From: Nitrospira sp. ST-bin5
GTDB lineage: Bacteria > Nitrospirota > Nitrospiria > Nitrospirales > Nitrospiraceae
NCBI GenBank assembly: GCA_002083555.1
Contig: MSXN01000006.1
Coordinates: forward strand, 1-53,483
Direction: 5' to 3'
DNA length: 53,483 bases
Numbering within the stretch: the first letter of the stretch is position 1; each line of letters starts with the position of its first letter. Both the position numbers and the translations under genes were made by a program. Below are positions 34,941 through 43,983 of the stretch, one piece after another. The notes under the pieces are model-generated. The model had not been told where the DNA came from and ran no database searches. It was given only the letters and a program-made list of their open reading frames with translations.

Positions 34941-36278
34941 CTAGGCGAACAGCCCGACGGGCGCATGGACATGGCCGGGCAAGACAGCGCCGAGCTCCGA
35001 GGTACTGGCCCCGAAATGCTTGACCAGCACATCAGCAAACACGTCCCTGAACTCAACCGTCGGCCTGATATACCGTCCTTCATCCAGGTTGGCCTCAGTT
35101 ATAGAGTTGGGCCATCCTGCAGCACCGCTGTAGACTCCGCCTTTTATAGATCCGCCGACCAGAAACCACGCCGAAGCCTTTCCATGGTCCGTTCCCCCAC
35201 TCGCATTCTGCCTGACTGTCCGACCGAATTCAGTGCAGGTCATGACGACCACATTATTCATGAGCGGCCCCAGATCATCGACAAATGCCCGAATGCCTCC
35301 GGAAAAGTCCGCGAGTCGCCCGGCTTGCCGATTGGCTGCCGCGCCACCTGCCCCCTGATCGTCATGCGTATCCCACCCGCCAATATCCACGGTGGCCACC
35401 TCAAGCCCGAGGCCTGAACGAATAATATGAGCCAGATCCCGCATTTCCCGTCCGAACGTCGTATTGGGATACGTTGCACCGTTTTGCGGAGCAGCGGCGC
35501 CAATTCCCTCGATCGCAGCGACCCGATTCATGAGTTCAGGCCCCAGGGCATGCACTGCAGCTCGGGCTGGGTTCGTCGTGCTCGACGCAGGATCTTGGGC
35601 ATACATTGCGCGTAGATTCGCCTCCAACGCGGCCTTGGATGACCCAAGACGGGCGAAGCTGAACGAGGACACATCGGTCAGCGAAGGAACCAGCACTGTT
35701 CCACGCAGAGACTTGGCGACATCGTCGCCGATCGCAGCGGCTCGAATGGTGGATGCCCCTGCGGCCGGTACTGCAGCCAGATATCGATTCAACCATCCGT
35801 CTCGCCGATCTGGAAAACCATGCTCGATGGTGTCCTGGTCCGTAAAATGCGATTGCGTACTTCCAGCAAATCCCGCAGCAGGCAGAATCGCCAAACGATT
35901 GCTGGTGTAGAGTCCGTGCAAAGGAAGAATGGAGGGATGCATCGCAAAGCCTGTCCCCGCTAGGTCAAGCCCGGATCCATCGCCTGATCCTGGAGGCAGA
36001 ATACCGATACCGCCATTGGTTGATCGAGGACGCATGACATAGTACTGCGGATCTGAATAGGGCACGATGGTATTCAGCCCGTCGTTCCCGCCGCGTTGAA
36101 AGACAACCACCAGCGTCTTGCCGGCATTACTCGCCGCATGTGCCCGGCTCTGAAAGAGCACCTCCAAAGGAAACATGTTGGCGGCAAACGCTGTAGCTGC
36201 CAAACCCATGGCCCGTTTCAACACAGTCCGACGTGATACCTGTTGAAGCGCCGATGAGCAGCAATGACAGTGATCCAT
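34941..36278 (-). CDS. Tat-exported DUF1501 protein
   Basis: 445 residues from the ATG at 36278 (gagagg upstream). A twin-arginine signal (VSRRTVLKRAMGLAATAFAA, with RR16-17) starts the protein, then GKTLVVVFQRGGNDGLNTI is the DUF1501 opening, with later WDTHDDQGAGG and VMTCTEFGRTVRQN. The family is related to sulfatases and alkaline phosphatases, and is nearly always encoded next to a DUF1800 protein, as here (27 bp apart). The N-terminal HCHCC is unusual. It is the second gene of the pair. Confidence 0.9.
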   Translation of the reverse strand: MDHCHCCSSALQQVSRRTVLKRAMGLAATAFAANMFPLEVLFQSRAHAASNAGKTLVVVFQRGGNDGLNTIVPYSDPQYYVMRPRSTNGGIGILPPGSGDGSGLDLAGTGFAMHPSILPLHGLYTSNRLAILPAAGFAGSTQSHFTDQDTIEHGFPDRRDGWLNRYLAAVPAAGASTIRAAAIGDDVAKSLRGTVLVPSLTDVSSFSFARLGSSKAALEANLRAMYAQDPASSTTNPARAAVHALGPELMNRVAAIEGIGAAAPQNGATYPNTTFGREMRDLAHIIRSGLGLEVATVDIGGWDTHDDQGAGGAAANRQAGRLADFSGGIRAFVDDLGPLMNNVVVMTCTEFGRTVRQNASGGTDHGKASAWFLVGGSIKGGVYSGAAGWPNSITEANLDEGRYIRPTVEFRDVFADVLVKHFGASTSELGAVLPGHVHAPVGLFA

Positions 36279-36304
36279 AATTGTACCTCTCAATGATCGT
36301 CCAC

Positions 36305-38512
36305 CTATTGATAGAGATAGCGCGGATTCGTAAGGATGCTCGCTAGCGTCCGGTCCAGCGCCGCCTCTACACTGGAATTGTCCAAATTAAACGTTCCGCC
36401 ACCGCTTCGCAGTGTAGTCAGATAGATCTGATACTCCGTCGCCGTGGCCACCCGATCCGTCGTTAGATTCAGGAGAAAACCTAGGACATCCGCTTCGGTC
36501 CTCAAACCGAGACTCTTCAGCCACAGCCGTGTCTGGCCCCCGCTCGTATCCGATCCGAATCTGATGGTCGAGCCATACCCGGGGATGGTGGCTTCGTAAG
36601 CCATGGCCGTCTCATGAAACAGGACATACGTGTTCAACCAATGCTCGGATTTTTCTTTATATCCAGTCGGTGGAGGCATTTCGAACAACCCCTGCCCGGT
36701 CGCCGTCAACCGCCGACGGATAGGTTCATGCGATGACCACACTCCAAGATTGCGATAGAGCCCGACAACGTACTCCAAGGGTGTTTTCACGAGACTTCTA
36801 TAGTTGGCCACATTATTGAAGTCCGCCGACGTGACGATAGCGATCAGCACTTTGCGTATATCGCCTCCTGAATCGCTAAAGACCGACGCCACTTCGGTGA
36901 TCAGCGCTGAAGACGGTGTTTCACTGACGAAATACTCGCAGAGCTTCTTCGCCAAATGCCGAGCGGTTGAGGGATGGCTGGCTGCAATCTGCAACACTCG
37001 CTCCCCCTCAGTCGGACCACTACCGTCAAATGCAACCGATTGCCCTAGCACAGTTTTGGTTCCCGGACTGTGCCGACTGGAAATAAATCTGAAGCCAGGC
37101 GCCGATCCTTCCGGCACGGTCCAACCGGTAAACGCCTTGGCGGCCTCATTGATATCCGTCTGCGTATATCCCGCCGGATGACCCTGATCATCCACACCGA
37201 GCGTATGGAGTTCGAGGACTTCGCGCGCATAGTTCTCGTTCGGATTCTCTTTCTTGTTCACATCGGTATTCAGATACACCATCATGGCCGGGCTCTTTCC
37301 GCTCGCAATCAGCAAGTCCACAAACCGCCCATAGGCCTGAGCTCGAAAAGCTTGATTCTCATAGACCTCGTATTGGCCCCGGAAATGCGACCGGTAGTCG
37401 GTATTGAAATGGTTGTCCCAAAAATAGACCATCTTCTCGAGCAACTGACGCCGGCTGTAAATCTTCCTGATGAGGTCATGGTCTTGCACTTGCTGAAGCT
37501 CCGGCTTCAGTACAGTCGGCTCAGGGTCATCTTTCTTCCAGGCGCCCTGAGCGGCCGCCAAGCGCAAATCTGTATCCGTGTCCACGATAGGATTCGCGGC
37601 AGGCAACGGGGAGGTTGAATGGAGATTCGTCGGCCATGGCTGCGCCGGATCGAGACCCAGCTGTTCCTTCATATAAGCGGTAGCCCAATCTCTTGCCTGA
37701 GCCGCTGTCATATGAGACACCGTATTGAGTTGATTGGGAGTGCCTCCGAATGTGAGACGATTCAACACGTGATACCCAAACCAGTTCGCCGGCGCGACCG
37801 GGAGCCCCGAGGTAGGAGGGTCGAGTGGAGGGGCCGGCGCTGCTATTGCCTCAGGAGGAAGCGGGGTGGAGATCACGCGCGTGAGTCCTGGAATCCCTGC
37901 GGACAATCGCTGAATGCTCTTGTTGGATGGCGTGGACGCCCCCCCAACAACCGAACTGGCCAATGCACTGGAACCAGGTGAAACCGCTGCCATCCCAGGA
38001 CCGGCACTCGGTGCGGCGGCTGCCAGAGCCGTAGTCCCACTCATCATCGTAGACAGACCGGCCCCAGCCATCGCCGGCGCTCCGGATGGAATGGGACTCC
38101 CTGGTTTCATCCCACTCGTACCCTCTTCCATCTTCGATTGCGCCTGCGCCCTTGGTTCTATCGCCGATAAGCGCTGAGACTCAGCAGCCGGTGTCTTGAT
38201 GGTCGCCTTGGCCTTCTTCTTCTTGGAAGGCTTCTGGACAGGTTCTGAAACCGGCGAAGTCGTCGCCCCCTCTTTCCCCCCCGACAGGGCTGAATCAACT
38301 GGCCGAACAGGTTTAAGAAGCGAATGTCGCGGGGCAGAAGCAGAGTCTGAAACCGGATGCACTCCCCCCTCATGCGCGTAGAGAGAGATGCTCTCTCCAC
38401 ATAAAGACCATAGTGAGAGGGCCACGACAATGGAGATTCGACTGGGTCGCCGCCACATCGATTCGGCAATGCTTGACAACATACTGTTTTGCTCATCCTT
38501 GACTGACGCCAT
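36305..38512 (-). CDS. DUF1800 protein with long low-complexity linker
   Basis: 735 residues. GGAGG lies 6 nt before the ATG. A hydrophobic segment (about 28-45) is followed by about 180 residues rich in Ala, Pro, Ser and Lys (including KKKKAKA near 97), and then the DUF1800 domain: NRLTFGG, FWDNHFNT, KKENPNENYAREVLELHTLG and YTQTDINEAAKAFTGW, ending NPRYLYQ. DUF1800 and DUF1501 proteins form conserved pairs of unknown, probably extracytoplasmic, function. The linker suggests it spans the periplasm or is surface displayed. Confidence 0.9.
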   Translation of the reverse strand: MASVKDEQNSMLSSIAESMWRRPSRISIVVALSLWSLCGESISLYAHEGGVHPVSDSASAPRHSLLKPVRPVDSALSGGKEGATTSPVSEPVQKPSKKKKAKATIKTPAAESQRLSAIEPRAQAQSKMEEGTSGMKPGSPIPSGAPAMAGAGLSTMMSGTTALAAAAPSAGPGMAAVSPGSSALASSVVGGASTPSNKSIQRLSAGIPGLTRVISTPLPPEAIAAPAPPLDPPTSGLPVAPANWFGYHVLNRLTFGGTPNQLNTVSHMTAAQARDWATAYMKEQLGLDPAQPWPTNLHSTSPLPAANPIVDTDTDLRLAAAQGAWKKDDPEPTVLKPELQQVQDHDLIRKIYSRRQLLEKMVYFWDNHFNTDYRSHFRGQYEVYENQAFRAQAYGRFVDLLIASGKSPAMMVYLNTDVNKKENPNENYAREVLELHTLGVDDQGHPAGYTQTDINEAAKAFTGWTVPEGSAPGFRFISSRHSPGTKTVLGQSVAFDGSGPTEGERVLQIAASHPSTARHLAKKLCEYFVSETPSSALITEVASVFSDSGGDIRKVLIAIVTSADFNNVANYRSLVKTPLEYVVGLYRNLGVWSSHEPIRRRLTATGQGLFEMPPPTGYKEKSEHWLNTYVLFHETAMAYEATIPGYGSTIRFGSDTSGGQTRLWLKSLGLRTEADVLGFLLNLTTDRVATATEYQIYLTTLRSGGGTFNLDNSSVEAALDRTLASILTNPRYLYQ

Positions 38513-38844
38513 AACTGACCTCCTTCATGAAACCGAGGTCTCATCCTGTGGTGCGTTGGTTGAGCAAGACCAATACCCTGCATCTCGTTCTTCGATGCTC
38601 GCCTGGTATTCCTATATGAATCGAGGTGTTATCCTGCCGAATCGGACCCCATTGATGGGCATTCCATACAGCTGGTGTACGGGAGGCGCCTTCGGATCAC
38701 GTCCACAATGTGACGCACCCTGGCTGGCTCTTCATACAATGAACAGTTGAACCTATGTCTGATCTACTACGTACTAGTGACTACGACTGGCGGGCAGATG
38801 CATTCGATGGGGCGAGGGAAACATGAGGAAAGAATCGCTTGCAA
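38513..38844. other. 332-bp intergenic region with no gene seen
   Basis: No ORF here has a ribosome site or a recognisable product; the 120-codon plus ORF reaching into it is the reverse of the DUF1800 start. The region should hold the DUF1800-DUF1501 promoter and the 3' end of the unknown gene to the right. I see no clear terminator, repeat or RNA. Confidence 0.5.
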
Positions 38845-39504
38845 CTAAGGAGAAAGTACGTAGTGCACCGCCTCAACTCTGATGACAGGCATGATGAGAC
38901 CGAGCCCTTCTTGATCGTGGGAGAAGTCGTACACAATCGATTCATCCGGAATAAGTCGGCCGATGATGATGACGGCAAGTTCTACAGTCTTCCCACCGGC
39001 CATCTCGCGCAGCAATCGATCCAAAGAGTCCGCTGGTGGAACGGCTTTGAGCTCGCCCGGAAACTCCTCAGACTTGAAGCGAACCTGCCCCCATCGAGTA
39101 GAGGTCAATACAGGGCCGAGGGCCACAGAAAACCCCTTCTGCTCCGGATCAAAATGAGATAACTCCCCCGACCACCGAAACGCAACTCGCCGAGCGAGCG
39201 CACGGTTCCCAGCACGACGGTCATCGCGCACTCGATTCACCTGAAAGAGGCGGTCGTCATGTCCAGGATCGTGGTGCCCTTCTCCATAGATCGCGGGCCA
39301 GTCAGGAGGATAGCCATCCAATGCTTCAAGAAACCCTTCGATAGCGATCGCATCGTCAAGTAGCTGAATATCACTGGGGAGAGCGGCAGCGAATTCAGTA
39401 AGCGCCACGAATTGAATAGGGCTGATCCCCAGACCCTCCTGAGCGCCCGCCGAAGAAAATGGATAGAGGATGGAGAGGATGAGCAGAACGAACAACGTGG
39501 GCAT
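38845..39504 (-). CDS. secreted protein of unknown function
   Basis: 219 residues from the ATG at 39504 (a GTG at 39510 is also in frame). A signal peptide (LFVLLILSILYPFSSAGA) leads into a mature protein with FAAALPSDIQLLDDAIAIEG, DPGHDDRLFQVNRVRDD, then RWGQVRFKSEEFPGELKAV and IIIGRLIPDESIVYDFSHD. I do not recognise a family. It is the last gene of a three-gene minus-strand group with the FmdB-like and the 106-residue protein (gaps 9 and 11 bp). Confidence 0.6.
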   Translation of the reverse strand: MPTLFVLLILSILYPFSSAGAQEGLGISPIQFVALTEFAAALPSDIQLLDDAIAIEGFLEALDGYPPDWPAIYGEGHHDPGHDDRLFQVNRVRDDRRAGNRALARRVAFRWSGELSHFDPEQKGFSVALGPVLTSTRWGQVRFKSEEFPGELKAVPPADSLDRLLREMAGGKTVELAVIIIGRLIPDESIVYDFSHDQEGLGLIMPVIRVEAVHYVLSP

Positions 39505-39515
39505 GGCCACTACCG

Positions 39516-39836
39516 CTATTCGACGGGGGCCTGAGAAAAGGCCTGCGAAAATGCCATTTCAAGTCCATGCACGGAAGGGTGATCGGCCTGTAAGACCCCG
39601 GCGTCCAGTAGCACTGCCACACGTGGAGCGGGGTCGAGTCGACGAAGGGCCCCTTGGGTCAGCCCCTCCGTCTTCAACGCCTTCTCATAGGTCCCGAACC
39701 ACGCCTCAACTACCACGCGCAATCCGGCATCCTCCGGCTTCATCTTGCCCATCCTCACTTGCTGAAGAAGCTTGATGATCGGATCAGATTGCGCAATGGT
39801 ATTCATCGCACGCTGAAACAGTTCTTCCACATCCAT
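39516..39836 (-). CDS. conserved protein of unknown function
   Basis: 106 residues, helical by composition: MDVEELFQRAMNTIAQSDPI, LLQQVRMGKMKPEDAGLRVV, and VAVLLDAGVLQADHPSVHGL. There is no signal or membrane segment. It lies 9 bp behind the FmdB-like gene and 11 bp ahead of the secreted protein, so it is probably co-transcribed with both. Confidence 0.6.
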   Translation of the reverse strand: MDVEELFQRAMNTIAQSDPIIKLLQQVRMGKMKPEDAGLRVVVEAWFGTYEKALKTEGLTQGALRRLDPAPRVAVLLDAGVLQADHPSVHGLEMAFSQAFSQAPVE

Positions 39837-39845
39837 GACGGTTGC

Positions 39846-40076
39846 CTAGTTCGATGAACAGGAGCCAGGTCCACGAGGATCGCCGCAGCTGCCGCAGGAC
39901 CCACCGGATCCGGCACCGGGAGATGCCCATCCTCCAGTCGCGCCAACCCCGAACGAAGAGATCTGCTGTTCCAACTTCGTGGCCTGACATTTCGGGCATG
40001 CGGCTTCATCCGACCGGCGGATCAACAGTTCAAACCGATGTTTACATTCGCTACAGACATATTCGAAGATAGGCAT
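39846..40076 (-). CDS. FmdB-family zinc-ribbon protein
   Basis: 76 residues. It starts MPIFEYVCSECKHRFELLI with the first CxxC, then AACPKCQATKLEQQISSFGV with the second, the signature of FmdB-type putative regulatory proteins. The tail is Gly/Ser rich with a further Cys pair (GSCGSCGDPRG). A good Shine-Dalgarno (aaggag) lies 8 nt before the ATG. It probably heads a three-gene operon. The function of the family is not established. Confidence 0.9.
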   Translation of the reverse strand: MPIFEYVCSECKHRFELLIRRSDEAACPKCQATKLEQQISSFGVGATGGWASPGAGSGGSCGSCGDPRGPGSCSSN

Positions 40077-40141
40077 GTCACACGCTCCTTGTTAGGGGCC
40101 ATTATAAAATTCCCCTGTCCAGATCGCAATGAGAGGCACCT

Positions 40142-40408
40142 ATGCATCGTGAGGAACAATCCTTCAACCTCCGGTTCAGCGTGGAGGCCAGCTTCCCTGA
40201 TGATTACGAAGGGGACGAGGATCAGCGCGCTTGGACAGGCGAATGGGAAGCGCGTATCAAACCGGACATTCTCAAGATGGTCTTCGAGTCACTACGCCGT
40301 CAACCTGGCTGGGCAGCGCACATTCGCAATCGGGGGAAATCCGCCGAGAACGAAATTGAAGTCGTCGTTGAAAAAGACTTCGGCAAACCTCAACCATTCA
40401 AGATCTAG
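40142..40408 (+). CDS. small conserved protein of unknown function
   Basis: 88 residues beginning MHREEQSFNLRFSVEASFPD, followed by an acidic DDYEGDEDQRAWTGEWEARI and ending ENEIEVVVEKDFGKPQPFKI. There is no signal peptide. The stop lies 3 bp before the HemW-like gene, so they are translationally linked. Aggcacct precedes the ATG. I do not recognise a family. Confidence 0.65.
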   Translation: MHREEQSFNLRFSVEASFPDDYEGDEDQRAWTGEWEARIKPDILKMVFESLRRQPGWAAHIRNRGKSAENEIEVVVEKDFGKPQPFKI

Positions 40409-40411
40409 CGC

Positions 40412-41542
40412 ATGCAGCAGGAAAGAGACATCGGGCTCTATCTCCACGTACCGCTCTGCCGCCAGCGCTGCCACTTCTGTGCCTTCTACTTGGAGATCGC
40501 CACGCCAGCTCGCATCGACGCCTACCTTTCAGCGCTCGAACGTGAACTGGCCCTCTATCGCCAGCAGAATCTCCTTGCTGGACGAGCATTTCAGAGCATC
40601 TACTTCGGGGGGGGGACACCCACGGTGATTCCAGGTCTTAGGCTGGCTGCACTTTTAGGCCATATTCGAAACATCTATACCGTCGCGCCGGATGCCGAAG
40701 TGACCGTTGAAGCTCATCCCTCTACGGTCACACTTGCTGATTTGAGAGCCCTCGCCAAATCCGGCTTCAATCGGGTCAGTCTGGGAGCTGAATCCATGGC
40801 TCCCCAAGACTTCATTCCAATTGGCCGCCCTGGCACGGTATCCGAAACCGAGCAGGCAGTCGAACATGCCCGAACTGCGGGATTTTCAAATATCAATCTC
40901 GACCTCATGTACGGTCTGCCTGGACAAAGTCTTGTGTCGTGGACAACCACCGTACAATCGCTTCTTCAACTCAATCCAACTCATATCTCTTGTTATGCCC
41001 TCACCGTTGAAGACGACACCAAGCTGGCGCACGATATTGCCAGGGGACTGGTCCCTGCACCGGATGAAGTGCTTCAAGTTGAGATGGAAGCGGCAGCCGA
41101 AACGGTGCTGACACAAGCCGGCTTTACTCGCTACGAAGTTTCCAACTACGCCAGGCCCGGTTACGCCTGCCGCCATAATTTGCTCTATTGGACCGACGGC
41201 GACTACCTTGGCCTCGGCCCCAGCGCACAGTCCTACGTGGCCGGATGCCGATTCGGCAACATTGCACATCTCGACACCTACACAAGCCAGCTGGAGAGGA
41301 ATCAACTTCCAGTGACAGATCGCCAGCGGCTCAGCGTCGAGGACCAACGACGCGATGCCCTGATCTTCGGCTTGCGTCTCTTGAACGGTGTCCCCAACTC
41401 ACTGCTTGCTGATGAACCAGGCCACCGGAAAATCCTCGCCAAACTCCTGGCAAAGGGCCTTATTATTCAGGACGGTTCCCGGACCAGGCTGACCCCGTTG
41501 GGCCGCCGCTTTGCCGACAGCGTGGCATCAGACCTGTTCTGA
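40412..41542 (+). CDS. hemW: HemW-like radical SAM protein
   Basis: 376 residues. The start DIGLYLHVPLCRQRCHFCAF carries the radical SAM cysteines C16xxxC20xxC23, and then come SIYFGGGTPT, TVEAHPSTV, FNRVSLGAES, NLDLMYGLPGQS and the C-terminal YEVSNYARPG with HNLLYWTDGDYLGLGPSA. This is the oxygen-independent coproporphyrinogen oxidase-like family; HemW members are heme chaperones and lack the CPO-specific residues (the true HemN has a further Cys in CX3CX2CX). Length and tail fit HemW. It follows the 88-residue gene by 3 bp. Confidence 0.88.
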   Translation: MQQERDIGLYLHVPLCRQRCHFCAFYLEIATPARIDAYLSALERELALYRQQNLLAGRAFQSIYFGGGTPTVIPGLRLAALLGHIRNIYTVAPDAEVTVEAHPSTVTLADLRALAKSGFNRVSLGAESMAPQDFIPIGRPGTVSETEQAVEHARTAGFSNINLDLMYGLPGQSLVSWTTTVQSLLQLNPTHISCYALTVEDDTKLAHDIARGLVPAPDEVLQVEMEAAAETVLTQAGFTRYEVSNYARPGYACRHNLLYWTDGDYLGLGPSAQSYVAGCRFGNIAHLDTYTSQLERNQLPVTDRQRLSVEDQRRDALIFGLRLLNGVPNSLLADEPGHRKILAKLLAKGLIIQDGSRTRLTPLGRRFADSVASDLF

Positions 41543-41618
41543 CCTAATCCCCCGCGCCCAACCATTGACAAGGAACCAGACGGAAAGAGACACTATAGGT
41601 CTACACGCGAGGTGACCA

Positions 41619-41825
41619 ATGCCCGTCAACATGGATCCAACAAAGAAGCGCAAGTCCGGCCAAGCGGAACCGACCGTAGCCTCACAGCCGGTCATCGAAC
41701 CCACAGAAGCTGCGCCGCTCGCGTTTGGCACCGAAACCCATGCTGATCGAGAGAAGGATCTGGCCGATGCCGAGTGGAAGAATTTGTGGGATGCCACTGA
41801 AGTGATCGATATGGATAAGGTGTGA
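41619..41825 (+). CDS. small acidic protein of unknown function
   Basis: 68 residues: a basic start MDPTKKRKSGQAEP, a Pro/Ala-rich middle, and an acidic end with HADREKDLADAEWKNLWDA. Gaggtgacca precedes the ATG. It looks disordered. No family is recognised; it converges on the Ca2+/H+ antiporter. Confidence 0.55.
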   Translation: MPVNMDPTKKRKSGQAEPTVASQPVIEPTEAAPLAFGTETHADREKDLADAEWKNLWDATEVIDMDKV

Positions 41826-41835
41826 CCAGCGCCGA

Positions 41836-42909
41836 TCAAGCCGGAAGAAAATAGAAGGCAATTGCCAGCATCGCGTAGACCCCGACCAGCATGGCGCCTT
41901 CCATCCAGTTTGACTCCCCGTCGATCGCGACGAAACCCACAACAAACACCGAGATCGTCACCGCCGCGACTTCGAACGGCGTAAAGATCAAGTCCAGCGG
42001 GGTACCGAAGAGATAGCTCGCAAAGACCAGCACCGGCGCGACTAAGAGAGCAATTTGCAGACTTGACCCTACGGCAATCCCATAGGCCAGATCCATTTTA
42101 TTCTTCATCGCCATGAGCACCGCTGTCGAATGTTCCGCAGCATTGCCGACTAGCGCCACCAGAATCACGCCGACGAAGACCTGCGTTAAGCCCAGCTTAT
42201 GCGCAGTCGGCTCAATGGCACCGACCAACAGTTCGCTCATCACGGCGATCAAGGTCGTCACCACAGTCAAGACCGCCACCGACATACGGAAGCTCCAAGG
42301 CTTCTCGCCCAGATCTTCCGCGTCATGTGATTCCCCTGCATACAGATGGCGATGGGTCTTCAGGGAGAACATGAGGCTGAGCCCATACATCACGAAGAGC
42401 ACGATGGCGATCTCCAGGCTCAACTCCCGTTCGATCGTCACGCCCCGATCCGCGGCGGTGAAATGAAACAGCGCGGGTATGATCAAACCGACCGCCGCCA
42501 ACAGGAGCAGGCTGGATCCCATCCCTGCCGCCGTTTGGTTGAACTTCTGCCGTTCAAACTTCAATCCCCCGGCAACCATTGATGCCCCGAGAACCAGCAG
42601 GACGTTACCGAGAATGGAACCAGTGAGTGACGCTTTGACCACATCATGGAGCCCCTCACGAAGTGCGGCGAGTGCTATGATCAGCTCCGCGGCGTTCCCC
42701 AGTGAGGCATTTAACAGACTGCCGATCCCGGCACCGACATGCGATGTGAGATGCTCGGTCGCGCGGCCCAACATCCCGGCGAGCGGAACAATCGCGAAAG
42801 CGGACGCGGCAAAGACATAGAGCGGATCAGCCTTGACGACCTCAAGGGCAATCGCCGTCGGAATGAACACAAGCAATACATCGAGCCACGACGTAAAGAT
42901 TTTTTTCAT
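41836..42909 (-). CDS. Ca2+/H+ antiporter (CaxA family)
   Basis: 357 residues with about 10-11 hydrophobic segments. The two inverted alpha repeats are clear: SLLNASLGNAAELIIALAAL and VGVILVALVGNAAEHSTAV, each with the G-N-A-A-E ion-binding motif. A short acidic loop, ESHDAEDLGEKPW, separates the halves. The family exports Ca2+ in exchange for protons at the inner membrane. It is divergent from the next gene with 28 bp between starts. Confidence 0.93.
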   Translation of the reverse strand: MKKIFTSWLDVLLVFIPTAIALEVVKADPLYVFAASAFAIVPLAGMLGRATEHLTSHVGAGIGSLLNASLGNAAELIIALAALREGLHDVVKASLTGSILGNVLLVLGASMVAGGLKFERQKFNQTAAGMGSSLLLLAAVGLIIPALFHFTAADRGVTIERELSLEIAIVLFVMYGLSLMFSLKTHRHLYAGESHDAEDLGEKPWSFRMSVAVLTVVTTLIAVMSELLVGAIEPTAHKLGLTQVFVGVILVALVGNAAEHSTAVLMAMKNKMDLAYGIAVGSSLQIALLVAPVLVFASYLFGTPLDLIFTPFEVAAVTISVFVVGFVAIDGESNWMEGAMLVGVYAMLAIAFYFLPA

Positions 42910-42937
42910 GGGCGAAACCTAACATGAGTCTCTGTGA

Positions 42938-43624
42938 ATGTCGATGAACGGCACCCCATTAACCGATGCCTTGTTCTACCCCTTTCATCTCTGCCATGAG
43001 CAGACGTTGCGATGCCTCCTCGCGCGGTTTCACCGAGTCCACTTTCGCGATTACATGGCGATCCAGCTCAGTCCGTTCTCAGGGACCACCGCCTATGCCG
43101 ATCGCATGGGAGGAATATTTCCAGAATTGTTGACCACCGGAAGGCTCGTTCAAGGTCACAACGTCAGCGGCCCTCTGAGCGAGGCCAGCCGGATCTCCAT
43201 CGACCGTGACTTGGCCGATATTCGGTGGCGGACTATTTTCCATGGAGCGCTTCGGGAGAACCGGCGCTTTCAGCGAGGTCTCTTCGATCCCACCCATGCC
43301 GTCACGATCGGCCGAGATGTCTGGCCAGGCCCTGCCGCGCTGCTTCGGCTCATGGACGAGCACTTTTTCCACCAACCGTTCACCGTCAAGGCCGTACAAG
43401 AGCTAAGCTGCGAACGGCTGCGCGGAGATGACGCCTTTTGTTTCGAGTATGGTCTGGCATTGGTCAAAACCGCCGCGGCCCAGTGCTATACAATGCACCT
43501 CGCCCATACCCTCCAGGTGACAACGGCAACCGATTCGCCCGCACATTTTCAGCTGTTCTGCCGATCGCTCGAACGAGATAATGAGCGACTTCCCAACCAT
43601 CTGGTTATCAGGAGCGGGTATTAA
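42938..43624 (+). CDS. conserved protein of unknown function
   Basis: 228 residues (start MSMNGTP or MNGTP, two codons later). It has DALFYPFHLCHEQTLRCLLARF, DYMAIQLSPFSGTTAYADRM, and HFRDY near the start; then RRFQRGLFDPTHAV and DDAFCFEYGLALVKTAAAQCY. There is no signal peptide. I do not recognise a domain. It shares a short divergent intergenic space with the antiporter and precedes the ClpS-like gene by 33 bp. Confidence 0.65.
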   Translation: MSMNGTPLTDALFYPFHLCHEQTLRCLLARFHRVHFRDYMAIQLSPFSGTTAYADRMGGIFPELLTTGRLVQGHNVSGPLSEASRISIDRDLADIRWRTIFHGALRENRRFQRGLFDPTHAVTIGRDVWPGPAALLRLMDEHFFHQPFTVKAVQELSCERLRGDDAFCFEYGLALVKTAAAQCYTMHLAHTLQVTTATDSPAHFQLFCRSLERDNERLPNHLVIRSGY

Positions 43625-43640
43625 CCTCCTCCCACGACTC

Positions 43641-43649
43641 TGCTACACT
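43641..43649 (+). promoter_or_regulatory. putative extended -10 for the ClpS-like gene
   Basis: TGCTACACT repeats the extended -10 seen before the riboswitch, here only 8 bp ahead of the ATG at 43658. Transcription starting about 7 nt after the hexamer would give a leaderless or nearly leaderless mRNA. No Shine-Dalgarno precedes this gene, which agrees with that reading. Confidence 0.35.
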
Positions 43650-43657
43650 TTTCGGCC

Positions 43658-43954
43658 ATGGCGAAACCATCCTTTCCGTTGACCACCCCTGACATCACCG
43701 AAGAGACCGGGACAGGCACCGGCGACGGCCTCGAATCCCGGGTGATTGTCTACAATTGCGACTGCCATACCTACCAGCAGGTGATTAGCCTCCTGTGCAA
43801 GTATGTGCCGGACATGACCTCATCACACGCCTTTGAACTCGCGTATCAAATCGATCATGAAGGAGAAGCGATGGTCTTTGAGGGGGAGGCACAACAAGCC
43901 GAACAGATTGCGTCAGGGCTCGCAAGCGGAGGGCTTCGAGTGGCGGTGCAGTAG
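43658..43954 (+). CDS. ClpS-like protein
   Basis: 98 residues. After a 27-residue acidic leader (DITEETGTGTGDG) the ClpS fold begins: VIVYNCDCHTYQQVISLL, AFELAYQIDHEGEAMVFEG, AEQIASGLASGGLRVAV. In ClpS, N-degron binding uses N-D-D and a His. Here N33 is kept, the first Asp is Cys34, the second Asp is kept (35), and the His (HEGEA) is kept, so N-degron binding may be changed. ClpS delivers substrates to ClpAP. No clpA is adjacent. Confidence 0.75.
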   Translation: MAKPSFPLTTPDITEETGTGTGDGLESRVIVYNCDCHTYQQVISLLCKYVPDMTSSHAFELAYQIDHEGEAMVFEGEAQQAEQIASGLASGGLRVAVQ

Positions 43955-43983
43955 GTCACGTACCCGCGCGGGACGGAGCTGCG

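Noticed and set aside
40606..40616. Run of nine G in the HemW-like gene
   Set aside because: It encodes the conserved GGGTPT loop (GGG GGG GGG); the frame continues normally, so no frameshift is implied.
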